A DNA stretch of 6,460 nucleotides. Source: a bacterium. GTDB lineage: Bacteria; Bacteroidota; Ignavibacteria; Kapaibacteriales; UBA2268. Under the pieces are notes generated by a model that saw nothing but the letters and a program-made list of their open reading frames with translations, had not been told where the DNA came from and searched no databases. The translations under genes and the position numbers were made by a program. Below, piece after piece: positions 1 to 6,460 of the stretch. Every line of letters starts with the position of its first letter. Position 1 is the first letter of the stretch. The DNA lies in contig JAUHXN010000166.1 of NCBI GenBank assembly GCA_030426865.1, forward strand, positions 1 through 6,460, given 5' to 3'.

Positions 1-367
1 TTGGCAAACCTAATAATTGTGCCACTGAACTTCTTATTTCTTCTTTAATCGGAGATAGTTTCGGCTTTTCGAGTACTATTGTATTATCTACATTTACTAG
101 CTCATACCCTTTAGCTTTGAGTAAGTTCAAAGTGTAAGACAACATAATTTTACTATCTATATTTTTGTTTTTAATATCAGTATCTGGAAAATGTTCACCG
201 ATATCACCCTCACCAATTGAACCCAAAATAGCATCTATGATAGCATGAAGTAATACATCACCATCACTATGAGCCAAAGTTCCTATAGAAGATTCTATAT
301 TCACACCACCCAATATTAATGATTCACCTTCGACTAGTCTGTGTAAATCGTAACCAAAACCAACCAT
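1..367 (-). CDS. ispF: 2-C-methyl-D-erythritol 2,4-cyclodiphosphate synthase (partial, C-terminus outside the window)
   Basis: IspF converts 4-diphosphocytidyl-2-C-methyl-D-erythritol 2-phosphate to the 2,4-cyclodiphosphate with release of CMP, in the cytoplasmic MEP route to isoprenoids; the family is a Zn-dependent homotrimer. About 122 residues are visible of a family length near 155-160. Seen in translation: GYDLHRL at residues 5-11, AHSDGDVLLHAIIDAILG at 32-49, GDIGEHFPDTD at 54-64 and VNVDNTIVLEKPKL at 91-104. By family alignment the metal ligands are D7, H9 and H41, all present. The ATG at 365-367 is preceded by an in-frame TAA at 377-379, so this is a stand-alone IspF and not the C-terminal half of an IspDF fusion. 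No Shine-Dalgarno sequence is seen. It is divergent from xseA across a 42-base gap. The family call is secure; only the 3' end is unseen. Confidence 0.96.
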   Translation of the reverse strand, partial: MVGFGYDLHRLVEGESLILGGVNIESSIGTLAHSDGDVLLHAIIDAILGSIGEGDIGEHFPDTDIKNKNIDSKIMLSYTLNLLKAKGYELVNVDNTIVLEKPKLSPIKEEIRSSVAQLLGLP

Positions 368-409
368 TTTGCTATTTTACATTCTTAATAAAACACAATT
401 TAAAAAAAT
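368..409. promoter_or_regulatory. Divergent intergenic region of ispF and xseA
   Basis: This 42-base AT-rich gap lies between two divergently read start codons, so it must carry the transcription start signals of both genes unless the promoters lie inside the coding regions. I cannot assign a convincing -35/-10 pair on either strand. TAAAAT, read on the minus strand close to ispF, and TTTAAA close to xseA are only weak -10-like strings. An A-run (402-408) directly precedes the xseA ATG and no GGAGG-like sequence is seen. The in-frame TAA at 401-403 confirms 410 as the first possible xseA ATG in this frame. The regulatory role is inferred from position. Confidence 0.4.
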
Positions 410-1597
410 ATGTTTGAAATTGATAGTAATACCATTTCAGTTAGTCAACTAACTCAAAAAATAAAATCAGTATTAGAAGAAGATTTTTCTAGAATAGAAG
501 TTGTCGGCGAGATTTCAAATTTCACAGCTGCTTCGTCTGGTCACAAATATTTTACTTTGAAAGATAGTAACGCACAAATCTCAGCAGTTATGTGGCGCTC
601 AACTAATGTTTCATTCCCAATAGAAAATGGAATGAAAGTTAATATAAAGGGTTCAATTTCTGTCTATCCCCCACGTGGTAGTTATCAATTGGTTGTTACA
701 TCTATGCGACCACAGGGTATTGGAGATTTGTATTTAGCCTATGAAAAATTGAAAAAAGATTTATTGGAATTAGGTTACTTTTCAGCAGAAAATAAAAAGA
801 AATGGCCAATAATTCCTCAGAGAATAGGAGTTTCTACTTCACCTACAGGAGCTGCTATACAGGATATACTTTCTACATTGAAAAGAAGAGCGCCTTTCGC
901 AGAGATCTATCTATATCCAGTAATGGTGCAAGGAAATGGATCAGAAAAAGAAATTGCACACGCAATTAATGAACTTGATAAATTAGAACTAGATGTTATG
1001 ATTATTGGTCGTGGTGGTGGTTCTATAGAAGATTTATGGTCTTATAATACTCGTGAAGTTGCAGATGCAATTTATAATGCTAAGACACCTATAGTTGCAG
1101 GTATAGGACATGAAACAGACACGACAATAGCTGATTTGGTAGCTGATCATAGAGCACCTACACCAACAGGTGCAGCCGAGATAGTATCAATTAATACTGT
1201 TGATATAATTCGCCAAACACTTGATGAAAATCAATTATCTATGACTAATTCTATTAATCATTCGATTAGTAACTATAAAAAAGAACTGGACAACAGATTT
1301 GAAAGATTGAAATCATCTGGTATAAAAAATAGCATTGATTTATTAAAAATGAATTTAGAAACCTCTGAGAAGCAACTTCACAAACAGATATTATTAAATA
1401 TACAGACGAAGAAAATTCGATTAAAGAATTATGAGAATGTAATTAGTAAGATGAATCCCGCATTACCTCTAGAAAAAGGTTATGCGATTATACTAAAAAA
1501 TGGAGAACGAGTTAAGACTTCTCAGGTACTTTCAAAGAATGACAAAATAAAAATTATTAGAATTAACAACGAAAATACAGCAATAATCGAGGATTAA
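410..1597 (+). CDS. xseA: Exodeoxyribonuclease VII large subunit
   Basis: XseA is the catalytic subunit of exonuclease VII, which degrades single-stranded DNA from both ends to oligonucleotides and works in cytoplasmic DNA repair together with several XseB copies. Domains seen in order: an N-terminal OB-fold ssDNA-binding region (about residues 8-105, with GEISNF at 33-38 and KYFTLKD at 46-52); the conserved catalytic core with SPTGAAIQDI at 144-153, GRGGGSIEDLW at 200-210, GIGHETDTTIADL at 231-243 and DHRAPTPTGAAE at 246-257; a charged helical, probably coiled-coil stretch at about 262-345 that in the family binds XseB; and a C-terminal segment with LEKGYAII at 354-361. At 395 residues it is shorter than the E. 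coli protein (about 456), the difference lying mostly in the helical part. The ATG at 410 is the first after an in-frame TAA and has no Shine-Dalgarno. It is followed one base later by xseB. Confidence 0.97.
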   Translation: MFEIDSNTISVSQLTQKIKSVLEEDFSRIEVVGEISNFTAASSGHKYFTLKDSNAQISAVMWRSTNVSFPIENGMKVNIKGSISVYPPRGSYQLVVTSMRPQGIGDLYLAYEKLKKDLLELGYFSAENKKKWPIIPQRIGVSTSPTGAAIQDILSTLKRRAPFAEIYLYPVMVQGNGSEKEIAHAINELDKLELDVMIIGRGGGSIEDLWSYNTREVADAIYNAKTPIVAGIGHETDTTIADLVADHRAPTPTGAAEIVSINTVDIIRQTLDENQLSMTNSINHSISNYKKELDNRFERLKSSGIKNSIDLLKMNLETSEKQLHKQILLNIQTKKIRLKNYENVISKMNPALPLEKGYAIILKNGERVKTSQVLSKNDKIKIIRINNENTAIIED

Positions 1598-1598
1598 T

Positions 1599-1784
1599 AT
1601 GGCAAAGCAATTTGAACTAGAAAAACAGATGAATTCATTAGATACTATAATCGAAAAATTAGAATCAGATGAATTACCACTAGAGTCTCAACTACTTGAA
1701 TATGAAAATGGTATGAAAATAATAAAAGAATGTAGAGATTACATAGAAAAGACAGAACAAAAGATTATAGATCTTTCTAAATAA
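1599..1784 (+). CDS. xseB: Exodeoxyribonuclease VII small subunit
   Basis: XseB is the small non-catalytic helical partner of XseA; several copies bind the XseA coiled-coil to form active exonuclease VII. The 61-residue product shows the family signature: LDTIIEKLESDELPLESQ at residues 14-31, then LEYENGMKIIKECRDYIE at 33-50 and a final helix with EQKI at 53-56. It is shorter than the E. coli protein (about 80 residues) but contains the whole conserved helical hairpin. The ATG lies one base after the xseA stop. GAGGA at 1589-1593, five bases upstream, is the only clear Shine-Dalgarno-like sequence ahead of a start in the window, so translation is probably both coupled and independently initiated. 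The stop is three bases from the stop of the convergent DUF885 gene. Synteny and motif together make the call secure. Confidence 0.95.
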   Translation: MAKQFELEKQMNSLDTIIEKLESDELPLESQLLEYENGMKIIKECRDYIEKTEQKIIDLSK

Positions 1785-1787
1785 CCA

Positions 1788-3062
1788 TCAATCTTGTCCT
1801 TTTACTAAATCTGGTGGCAAGTATGGATTTTCCAATATCTCCTTATATACTTGCCATCTTTTACTTAGGTCAGTTCCAGCTTTATTTTCAATATAGCTTG
1901 CAACTAATTTTTTACCAGCAGTATAATTAATTATATAAGATCTATATCTTCGGATAAAATCTAATCTTCTATAAGAGCTACTTTCACTCTCTAGACCATA
2001 TTTCTGAATATATTTTAAAGCAATTTCATTTGATATTTTTTTATCAATATAATCACGTGCAATAGTTATTTGTACTTCATCAAGTTTATTAAGCAACTCT
2101 AATAAATCAAAATAGTCTTTTAATTCCTTGTACGAATAATTATACTTACCTGTGATTTCATTTCTAATAAATTCAATTTTTTTATCTCCAGGAAAAACTA
2201 ATTCATTTCCGTAAACTGCAGTACCTTCAGCTAGGAATGAAACTGGAGAAAACAAGGTATAAATACTAAACTCTACAAACCCGCTATCTTGATAATACAT
2301 CTTATCTCTCAAAGAATAATAGACATGATGTCCAGGATAAGACTCGTGAGCAGCTAGATCTAACACTCTCTCCAAATGTATATCTGTCTGCATATTCACT
2401 TGAATAAGTGATTTATAATTTCCTTGATACCAATTATAAGCACTCCAAGGAGCACCATCGATATATTCGATTTGAACGGACTCACTATCAGGTAAATGAA
2501 TGTATTTACTTGTAATTTTTTTTGCTTCTTCTACTGATTTTCTAAAAGCTTCATCAATCTTAGAATATTTGAATTTAAATTTATCCCTGTATTTCGCTAG
2601 TTTAATTGGTAGTTCATCTTCACCCGGTAAAAGTGATTCTATATCTACTAGAAGAGAGTCAAAATAACTATAATCTTTTATTTCAGGAGTATATTGATAT
2701 ATACTTTCACATTCATCAATAAAGGATATTTTTTCAGCATTTATTACTTTCAATCTAGTTATAACTGCATTTATTATTCCTAATTGATATTTTTTTCTAT
2801 ATTCTAATGATTTAGTACTTGTTTCTATTTCAGATATTTCAGTCAATAGTGAATTAAATGATTTTTTTAGTTCATCAATACTATACTCTTGAGCTGAATC
2901 TATTCGTATGTTACCTATATAAGAATCAACTAAATCATCGTCAAGAGTACCTGCCATTAACGTCAGTTCAACTAATTTTTCACCTGTCTTATCTAATGGT
3001 GATTTTGAAAATTCGTTACAAGAAATAACTAATAAAAGTAATATAAATGCTATATATTTCAT
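1788..3062 (-). CDS. DUF885-family putative zinc peptidase, predicted lipoprotein
   Basis: The protein has 424 residues. The N-terminus is a lipoprotein signal: a short basic start, the hydrophobic stretch IAFILLLLVIS and a cysteine at residue 15 in lipobox-like VISC, so it is predicted to be exported and lipid-anchored. HESYPGHH at 239-246 is the signature of the DUF885 family (HExxPGHH), with H239, E240 and probably H245 or H246 near a metal. AEGTAVYGNE at 278-287 matches the downstream EGWAxYxE-type motif, with E279 a likely further ligand and Thr replacing the usual Trp. YTAGKKLVASYI at 390-401 resembles the conserved C-terminal Y..G segment. Many DUF885 proteins are 550-600 residues, so this is a short form, apparently reduced before the HExxPGHH motif. 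Family members are generally taken as metallopeptidases; the substrate is unknown. It is the last gene of a three-gene operon, three bases after the acuI-like gene. No Shine-Dalgarno is visible. Confidence 0.85.
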   Translation of the reverse strand: MKYIAFILLLLVISCNEFSKSPLDKTGEKLVELTLMAGTLDDDLVDSYIGNIRIDSAQEYSIDELKKSFNSLLTEISEIETSTKSLEYRKKYQLGIINAVITRLKVINAEKISFIDECESIYQYTPEIKDYSYFDSLLVDIESLLPGEDELPIKLAKYRDKFKFKYSKIDEAFRKSVEEAKKITSKYIHLPDSESVQIEYIDGAPWSAYNWYQGNYKSLIQVNMQTDIHLERVLDLAAHESYPGHHVYYSLRDKMYYQDSGFVEFSIYTLFSPVSFLAEGTAVYGNELVFPGDKKIEFIRNEITGKYNYSYKELKDYFDLLELLNKLDEVQITIARDYIDKKISNEIALKYIQKYGLESESSSYRRLDFIRRYRSYIINYTAGKKLVASYIENKAGTDLSKRWQVYKEILENPYLPPDLVKGQD

Positions 3063-3065
3063 AAA

Positions 3066-4064
3066 TTAATGCTTTATTGAACAATCTATTAATGTTTTAC
3101 CAATTTGTCCACCTTTTAAAATCAAATCTATCTCTGGTTTTATATCAAGTAGACTAACTTCTTTTGCCATACTATTTAAGCAATCCGGCTTCCAATCTTT
3201 ACTTAGCTTCTTCCATAATTCTTTTTTTATTTCAAGTCCTCTTTCAGCAGAATCAATTCCTATTAAACTAACTCCTCTTTGAAGAAAAGGGAAAATATTT
3301 ATATTCAAATCAGTAGACTCGACCATTCCTAATACACAAACGATACCATGATAATCAGTAGAGCGAAAGACTGTGGATAAAGTATTACCTCCAACTGTAT
3401 CTATTGCTCCTGCCCATTTTCGAGAAAGAAGTGGTTTACCAGTAGTATCGAAAACCTCATCTCTAGCAATTATTTCTCTTGCTCCAATCGATTTAAGAAA
3501 ATCAGATTTATCAAGTTTACCGGTAGATGCAATTACTTCAAATCCCAACTTATTTAATATTGCAACTGATATAGATCCTACACCACCTGTTGCACCAGTA
3601 ACAAGTATCTTTCCCTTTTCGGGAGTTATATCGTGTTTATATAGTTCGTTTATACATATTGCAGCAGTAATTCCAGCTGTACCAAATATCATAGACTCTT
3701 TTAGAGTTAAATCCTCTGGTAATTCTATTACCCAGTCTATAGGAACAGAAACATATTCTGAAAATCCACCATTAGTGTTCATTCCTAGATCATGACCAGT
3801 TACAACAACTTTATCACCAACTTTAATTTTATTAGTATTACTTTTTACAACTATGCCAGCAGCATCTACTCCGGGAGTGTGGGGATATTTTCTAGTAATA
3901 CCTTTATGCCCTTTAGCACTAAGTGCATCTTTGTAATTCAATGAAGACCAATCTAACTTTATTAATATGTCGTTAACATGTAATTTATCTAAATCAAGTT
4001 CTTTGAATGAACTAGTGTACAAATTGTCATCAATTTCTTCTGTTACAAAAGCAGTGTATTTCAT
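3066..4064 (-). CDS. acuI: AcuI/YhdH-type acrylyl-CoA reductase (zinc-free MDR family)
   Basis: This is a medium-chain dehydrogenase/reductase of the YhdH/YhfP group; characterised members (AcuI) reduce acrylyl-CoA to propionyl-CoA with NADPH in the cytoplasm. The length, 332 residues, fits the family (about 325-330). Seen: SSLNYKDALSAKGHKGITR at 40-58 and HTPGVDAAG at 62-70, both highly typical of YhdH/AcuI; GTAGITAA at 128-135; the nucleotide-binding Rossmann loop VTGATGGVGS at 155-164; DTVGG at 222-226; GVSLIGIDS at 264-272 near the substrate pocket. The Cys and His zinc ligands of alcohol dehydrogenases are absent, as expected for quinone-oxidoreductase-like MDRs. It sits between two exported metallopeptidases with gaps of six and three bases, so it is probably cotranscribed. 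In marine bacteria this enzyme is linked to DMSP/acrylate breakdown or acrylyl-CoA detoxification, but no other genes of that pathway are here. Subfamily confident; exact substrate inferred. Confidence 0.88.
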   Translation of the reverse strand: MKYTAFVTEEIDDNLYTSSFKELDLDKLHVNDILIKLDWSSLNYKDALSAKGHKGITRKYPHTPGVDAAGIVVKSNTNKIKVGDKVVVTGHDLGMNTNGGFSEYVSVPIDWVIELPEDLTLKESMIFGTAGITAAICINELYKHDITPEKGKILVTGATGGVGSISVAILNKLGFEVIASTGKLDKSDFLKSIGAREIIARDEVFDTTGKPLLSRKWAGAIDTVGGNTLSTVFRSTDYHGIVCVLGMVESTDLNINIFPFLQRGVSLIGIDSAERGLEIKKELWKKLSKDWKPDCLNSMAKEVSLLDIKPEIDLILKGGQIGKTLIDCSIKH

Positions 4065-4070
4065 TAATTT

Positions 4071-6119
4071 CTATTTTTTTATTTGTTTTAACGCTTTTTC
4101 AGTTTCACTTATAAGTGGAGCTGTTGATATATTATTACCTGTCGCCTCTCTCATCCACTTATTGGGAGTCAATTTCCCAATTTTCGCCATTCTTTCAAAC
4201 TCTGTCCCCAAGTTTTTACCTTTAATATACTGTTCAATTTGGAATTCAATAAGGTGTCCAATTGGATAAGCAGAAAGATATAGTGGATAAGAAATCATGT
4301 GGGAATAAATACCTAAAATATTACTATCATCAACTCCAAATACAGGAGCATAATATTTATTCCAAACATCAATAGATACTTTGTTAACAGCAATATTCAA
4401 TTCTTCCTTAGATGCATTAGGATTATCATATAACCACATCCAAGTTTTTTGATCTACTAATGAAGCACCCATTATTTCGAATGTTGACCAAAAATTATCA
4501 AGTACATAAAGACTATGTTTATTAGGGTCTTCCGAATCTATACCTAATAATTCTAGATCTCTCATTTGGAAAACAAAGGCTAATGCTTCCGTAAAAGCAG
4601 TGTTTGGAACTCCGTTCAACATATAGTAGTCTATATCGTACAATGATAAAGTCTGTTCTACATTATGACCAAACTCATGTACGGCGATATTGTACCCTTT
4701 GTAATCCATACCATTAGGAGCTATTTTAGTTCTTAATCTTGCTGAAACCCCTTTCATTTCTGCACCCCAGGCATGACCTGCTCCTCTAGATGGATCAACC
4801 TCAATTTTATCAGATATGTAATTGGCTCTTTCTTTTGACCAACCTAATTTGATAAGTATATTTGGTAAATCTTTTTTAATTGATTCAGGGGTCGGATATT
4901 TCTCTTTGGTGATTTTATTTAAATCTTCTTCATTTATCGAACTTCTTGATTTAAAACCATCATACCAAATATCAAATGGTTGTAAACTTCTACCCAATCT
5001 TTTATTGATTAAACTTGCTACTTTTTTAACTGTTGGAGAACTTACAAAGCTTACAAATAGTGATTCAACCTCCTCAATTGACATTTCCATTTCACCAGTA
5101 AATTTTCTTTGAATATAAGTTGACATTGATGGAGAGTATTCGTCAATATTCTTAAGTGATTCGAATTGATTTAATATTTTTTGATACCTAGTATTTGGTT
5201 CACTTTCAAAGTCTACTATTTTACCATTTTCAAATAGTTGATTCGTTACGGGATTCCAATCATATTTGTTATTATTTATAAATTTTTCAGGAATTTCTTG
5301 AGTTATTATTCTCTGCATAATAGAGTAAATCAATTTCTGTTTTTTCAATCCATTTTCATCATTTGCATATTGAGATTTTAATTCATCTCTGAGATTCCAA
5401 TGTGTTATTAGTTTCAACTCTTTAGGAAAAGGATGGTTTCCTTCGTCATCTATTATATTACCCATGTGAATGTAATATTCATAAATATATGCATCAGCTT
5501 CTGAATTAACTTTAGCAAAATCTTGCAACAATCTACTTTTTATTCTAGATGTAAATAAGTCTCCTAAACGAGCATATGCCCATTGTTTACGTGACCATTT
5601 ATCTTCATTCGCTCTTTTCTCTTCTAGAGAATAATATGGGAAATTAAGTATTACTATGAACGCTATTTTATTTTTATATAAATCAGATTCTAAGTGAGCA
5701 GAGGGATTATAACTATCGAACATCCTATCTATATCTGTAATATCTCCCCATTCTAGAGCCACAGGCCTTTTAATATCAAGCATCATTTTATTAAAATGAC
5801 CATTTATAATCTCTAAATTTGCTTGTATTTTTTCGAATAAGGTATCAAGTTTTTGACCTTCAACATAAAAGTTTTTTTCAACGAAGTCTATAAATTCTGG
5901 TGTTTTTCCATCTGATTCAGTCCATAATTTCTGGGTTTGTAATACGCCTCTTTCAAATCTCAATTTATCATTTTCTGACAGATTTTTCTTACTTGCTAAA
6001 ATTGTAGTAACTGTAGCATCACTAATATTACTCAACTCATTCGAATGAGCATGATTATTAGAAGGAAGAAGAAATAAAGACAATAGGCATATTCGTAGGA
6101 TATTTTTAAATTTAATCAT
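4071..6119 (-). CDS. Secreted HEXXH zinc metallopeptidase, M3-like gluzincin
   Basis: The protein has 682 residues and begins with a Sec-type signal peptide: basic MIKFK, hydrophobic ILRICLLSLFLLPS, and a probable cleavage near residues 24-26; no lipobox is in the right place, so periplasmic or secreted is likely. The catalytic motif is HEFGH at 481-485 (ligands H481 and H485, general base E482). TEALAFVFQ at 510-518 supplies E511 as the probable third zinc ligand, 26 residues after H485, the spacing of M3-type gluzincins. Further conserved-looking segments are RGAGHAWG at 455-462 just before the motif and a Tyr-rich stretch YSHMISYPLYLSAYPIGH at 605-622, in the place where M3 peptidases carry substrate-binding Tyr/His residues. 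The N-terminal ~450 residues look largely helical and I recognise no domain there. I cannot name the family beyond gluzincin; M2- or M32-like assignment is possible. It is the first gene of the operon. Confidence 0.8.
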   Translation of the reverse strand: MIKFKNILRICLLSLFLLPSNNHAHSNELSNISDATVTTILASKKNLSENDKLRFERGVLQTQKLWTESDGKTPEFIDFVEKNFYVEGQKLDTLFEKIQANLEIINGHFNKMMLDIKRPVALEWGDITDIDRMFDSYNPSAHLESDLYKNKIAFIVILNFPYYSLEEKRANEDKWSRKQWAYARLGDLFTSRIKSRLLQDFAKVNSEADAYIYEYYIHMGNIIDDEGNHPFPKELKLITHWNLRDELKSQYANDENGLKKQKLIYSIMQRIITQEIPEKFINNNKYDWNPVTNQLFENGKIVDFESEPNTRYQKILNQFESLKNIDEYSPSMSTYIQRKFTGEMEMSIEEVESLFVSFVSSPTVKKVASLINKRLGRSLQPFDIWYDGFKSRSSINEEDLNKITKEKYPTPESIKKDLPNILIKLGWSKERANYISDKIEVDPSRGAGHAWGAEMKGVSARLRTKIAPNGMDYKGYNIAVHEFGHNVEQTLSLYDIDYYMLNGVPNTAFTEALAFVFQMRDLELLGIDSEDPNKHSLYVLDNFWSTFEIMGASLVDQKTWMWLYDNPNASKEELNIAVNKVSIDVWNKYYAPVFGVDDSNILGIYSHMISYPLYLSAYPIGHLIEFQIEQYIKGKNLGTEFERMAKIGKLTPNKWMREATGNNISTAPLISETEKALKQIKK

Positions 6120-6132
6120 TAATTTTTATTTA

Positions 6133-6138
6133 ATTATA
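6133..6138 (-). promoter_or_regulatory. Possible -10 element of the metallopeptidase-acuI-DUF885 operon
   Basis: Read on the minus strand, TATAAT occurs 13 bases before the metallopeptidase ATG, a perfect match to the sigma-70 -10 consensus. The sequence about 17 bases further upstream (around 6156-6161) is AT-rich without a good TTGACA. A TTGAC at 6139-6143 directly abuts the TATAAT and so cannot be its -35. With start-site placement about 6-7 bases downstream, the 5' leader would be only a few bases and nearly leaderless, which agrees with the lack of a Shine-Dalgarno. AT-rich background makes chance matches common. Confidence 0.3.
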
Positions 6139-6200
6139 GTCAAAAAATACATTTGAATATAGTGCTTAGGAAGGAAATAAGCTAATAAAATTAAACTGAA

Positions 6201-6220
6201 TACTACACTAAAGTGTAATA
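6201..6220 (-). terminator. Candidate terminator hairpin after the phoH-like gene
   Basis: On the minus strand this is an eight-pair stem, including one G-T wobble, with a TTTA loop (arms 6213-6220 and 6201-6208). It starts 28 bases after the phoH-like stop codon and is followed by the T-rich but interrupted run TTTAATTTTATT. The stem is GC-poor, so termination would be weak on its own. The position, directly between one gene end and the next operon's promoter region, supports the role. The first arm can alternatively pair with 6221-6225 (see findings). Confidence 0.4.
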
Positions 6221-6248
6221 TACACGACCTATTGTTTGATAAAGTTCT

Positions 6249-6460
6249 TTATTTTTCTGTCAAATCTTTATCATAAGCTTTGATAATCTCTGCTACTAAT
6301 CTATGACGAACAACATCATGTTCATTGAAATAAACGAAATCAATTCCATTTATATTTTTTAAGATTCTTTGTGCTGAAATTAGACCTGATTTTTTGTTTC
6401 TGGGTAAATCTATTTGTGTAGTATCACCAGTTATTATTGCTTTCGAACCAATACCCAATC
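6249..6460 (-). CDS. phoH: PhoH-like ATPase, C-terminal fragment (5' end outside the window)
   Basis: Only the last 69 complete codons before the stop are in the window, and the reading frame stays open at the right edge, so the apparent TTG at 6456-6458 is an internal leucine codon rather than a start. The fragment matches the end of the PhoH P-loop ATPase domain: GIGSKAIITGDTTQIDLP (the Walker B-distal sensor region, where TGD.TQ.DLP is the family hallmark), then KKSGLISAQRILKNI and the closing DVVRHRLVAEIIKAY. PhoH-like proteins are cytoplasmic nucleotide hydrolases, some linked to RNA metabolism and often encoded beside ybeY; the exact role is not settled. The Walker A part lies outside the window. 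After the stop comes a 129-base gap with a hairpin, so transcription probably ends before the metallopeptidase operon. Confidence 0.93.
   Translation of the reverse strand, partial: LGIGSKAIITGDTTQIDLPRNKKSGLISAQRILKNINGIDFVYFNEHDVVRHRLVAEIIKAYDKDLTEK

Noticed and set aside
3373..3795. Plus-strand open frame of 140 codons opposite the acuI-like gene
   Set aside because: It lies wholly antisense to a gene with full-length family motifs, and its translation is low-complexity Ser/Pro/Ile-rich with no recognisable domain.
3967..4269. Plus-strand open frame of 100 codons with hydrophobic stretches
   Set aside because: It is antisense across the junction of two confident genes; the hydrophobicity is what antisense reading of AT-rich coding sequence produces.
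4822..5112. Plus-strand open frame of 96 codons
   Set aside because: It lies inside the metallopeptidase gene on the opposite strand, with no motif and no start signal.
6110..6119. Lipoprotein reading of the 682-residue peptidase from Cys11
   Set aside because: Cys11 precedes most of the hydrophobic core instead of following it, so the lipobox geometry is wrong.
6139..6143. TTGAC as a -35 box for the metallopeptidase operon
   Set aside because: It directly abuts the TATAAT, and a -10 placed 17 bases downstream of it would fall on the start codon.
6249..6458. Small complete gene starting at the TTG near the right edge
   Set aside because: The translation is the C-terminal part of PhoH and the frame continues to the window edge, so it is a truncated gene, not a 69-residue protein.
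1..6460. Mobile element, CRISPR array, phage or tRNA signals
   Set aside because: No terminal repeats, spaced repeat units, transposase motifs or cloverleaf-like sequence were seen by eye on either strand; nearly all bases are accounted for by coding genes.

Overview
This is an AT-rich, tightly packed bacterial chromosomal segment. It holds five complete protein-coding genes and two genes cut by the window edges. I see no RNA genes, insertion sequences, CRISPR repeats or phage genes. Shine-Dalgarno sequences are missing or unrecognisable upstream of every complete start except xseB. The host uses the MEP isoprenoid pathway (ispF) and carries lipoprotein and Sec-exported metallopeptidases. The low GC, the short intergenic gaps, the compact exonuclease VII and a PhoH C-terminus unlike the usual Bacteroidota version would suit a free-living, probably marine, streamlined diderm such as a Marinimicrobia (SAR406)-type bacterium. 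That assignment is inference from style, not proof.

Layout. (1) The left edge up to base 367, minus strand, is the N-terminal part of ispF; its 3' end lies outside the window. (2) A 42-base divergent gap separates it from xseA and xseB (plus strand), the large and small subunits of exonuclease VII, which are one base apart and form a two-gene unit. (3) xseB ends only three bases from the stop of a convergent minus-strand cluster. Read in its own direction, that cluster is: a secreted HEFGH zinc metallopeptidase of 682 residues (4071-6119), an AcuI/YhdH-type acrylyl-CoA reductase (3066-4064), and a DUF885-family lipoprotein peptidase with an HESYPGHH motif (1788-3062). The gaps are six and three bases, so the three genes are almost certainly one operon. 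(4) A 129-base gap (6120-6248) holds a probable terminator hairpin for the upstream gene and a TATAAT-like element in front of the operon. (5) The right edge is the C-terminal end of a phoH-like ATPase gene on the minus strand.

How the genes fit together. ispF, xseA, xseB and phoH are housekeeping genes (isoprenoid precursors, DNA repair, RNA-linked ATPase). The three-gene operon is the accessory part: two exported zinc peptidases of different families flank a cytoplasmic enoyl-thioester reductase. One possible reading is a peptide-scavenging unit with detoxification of acrylyl-CoA, but nothing in the sequence proves a shared pathway. I found no clear sign of a novel defence, mobile or regulatory system.
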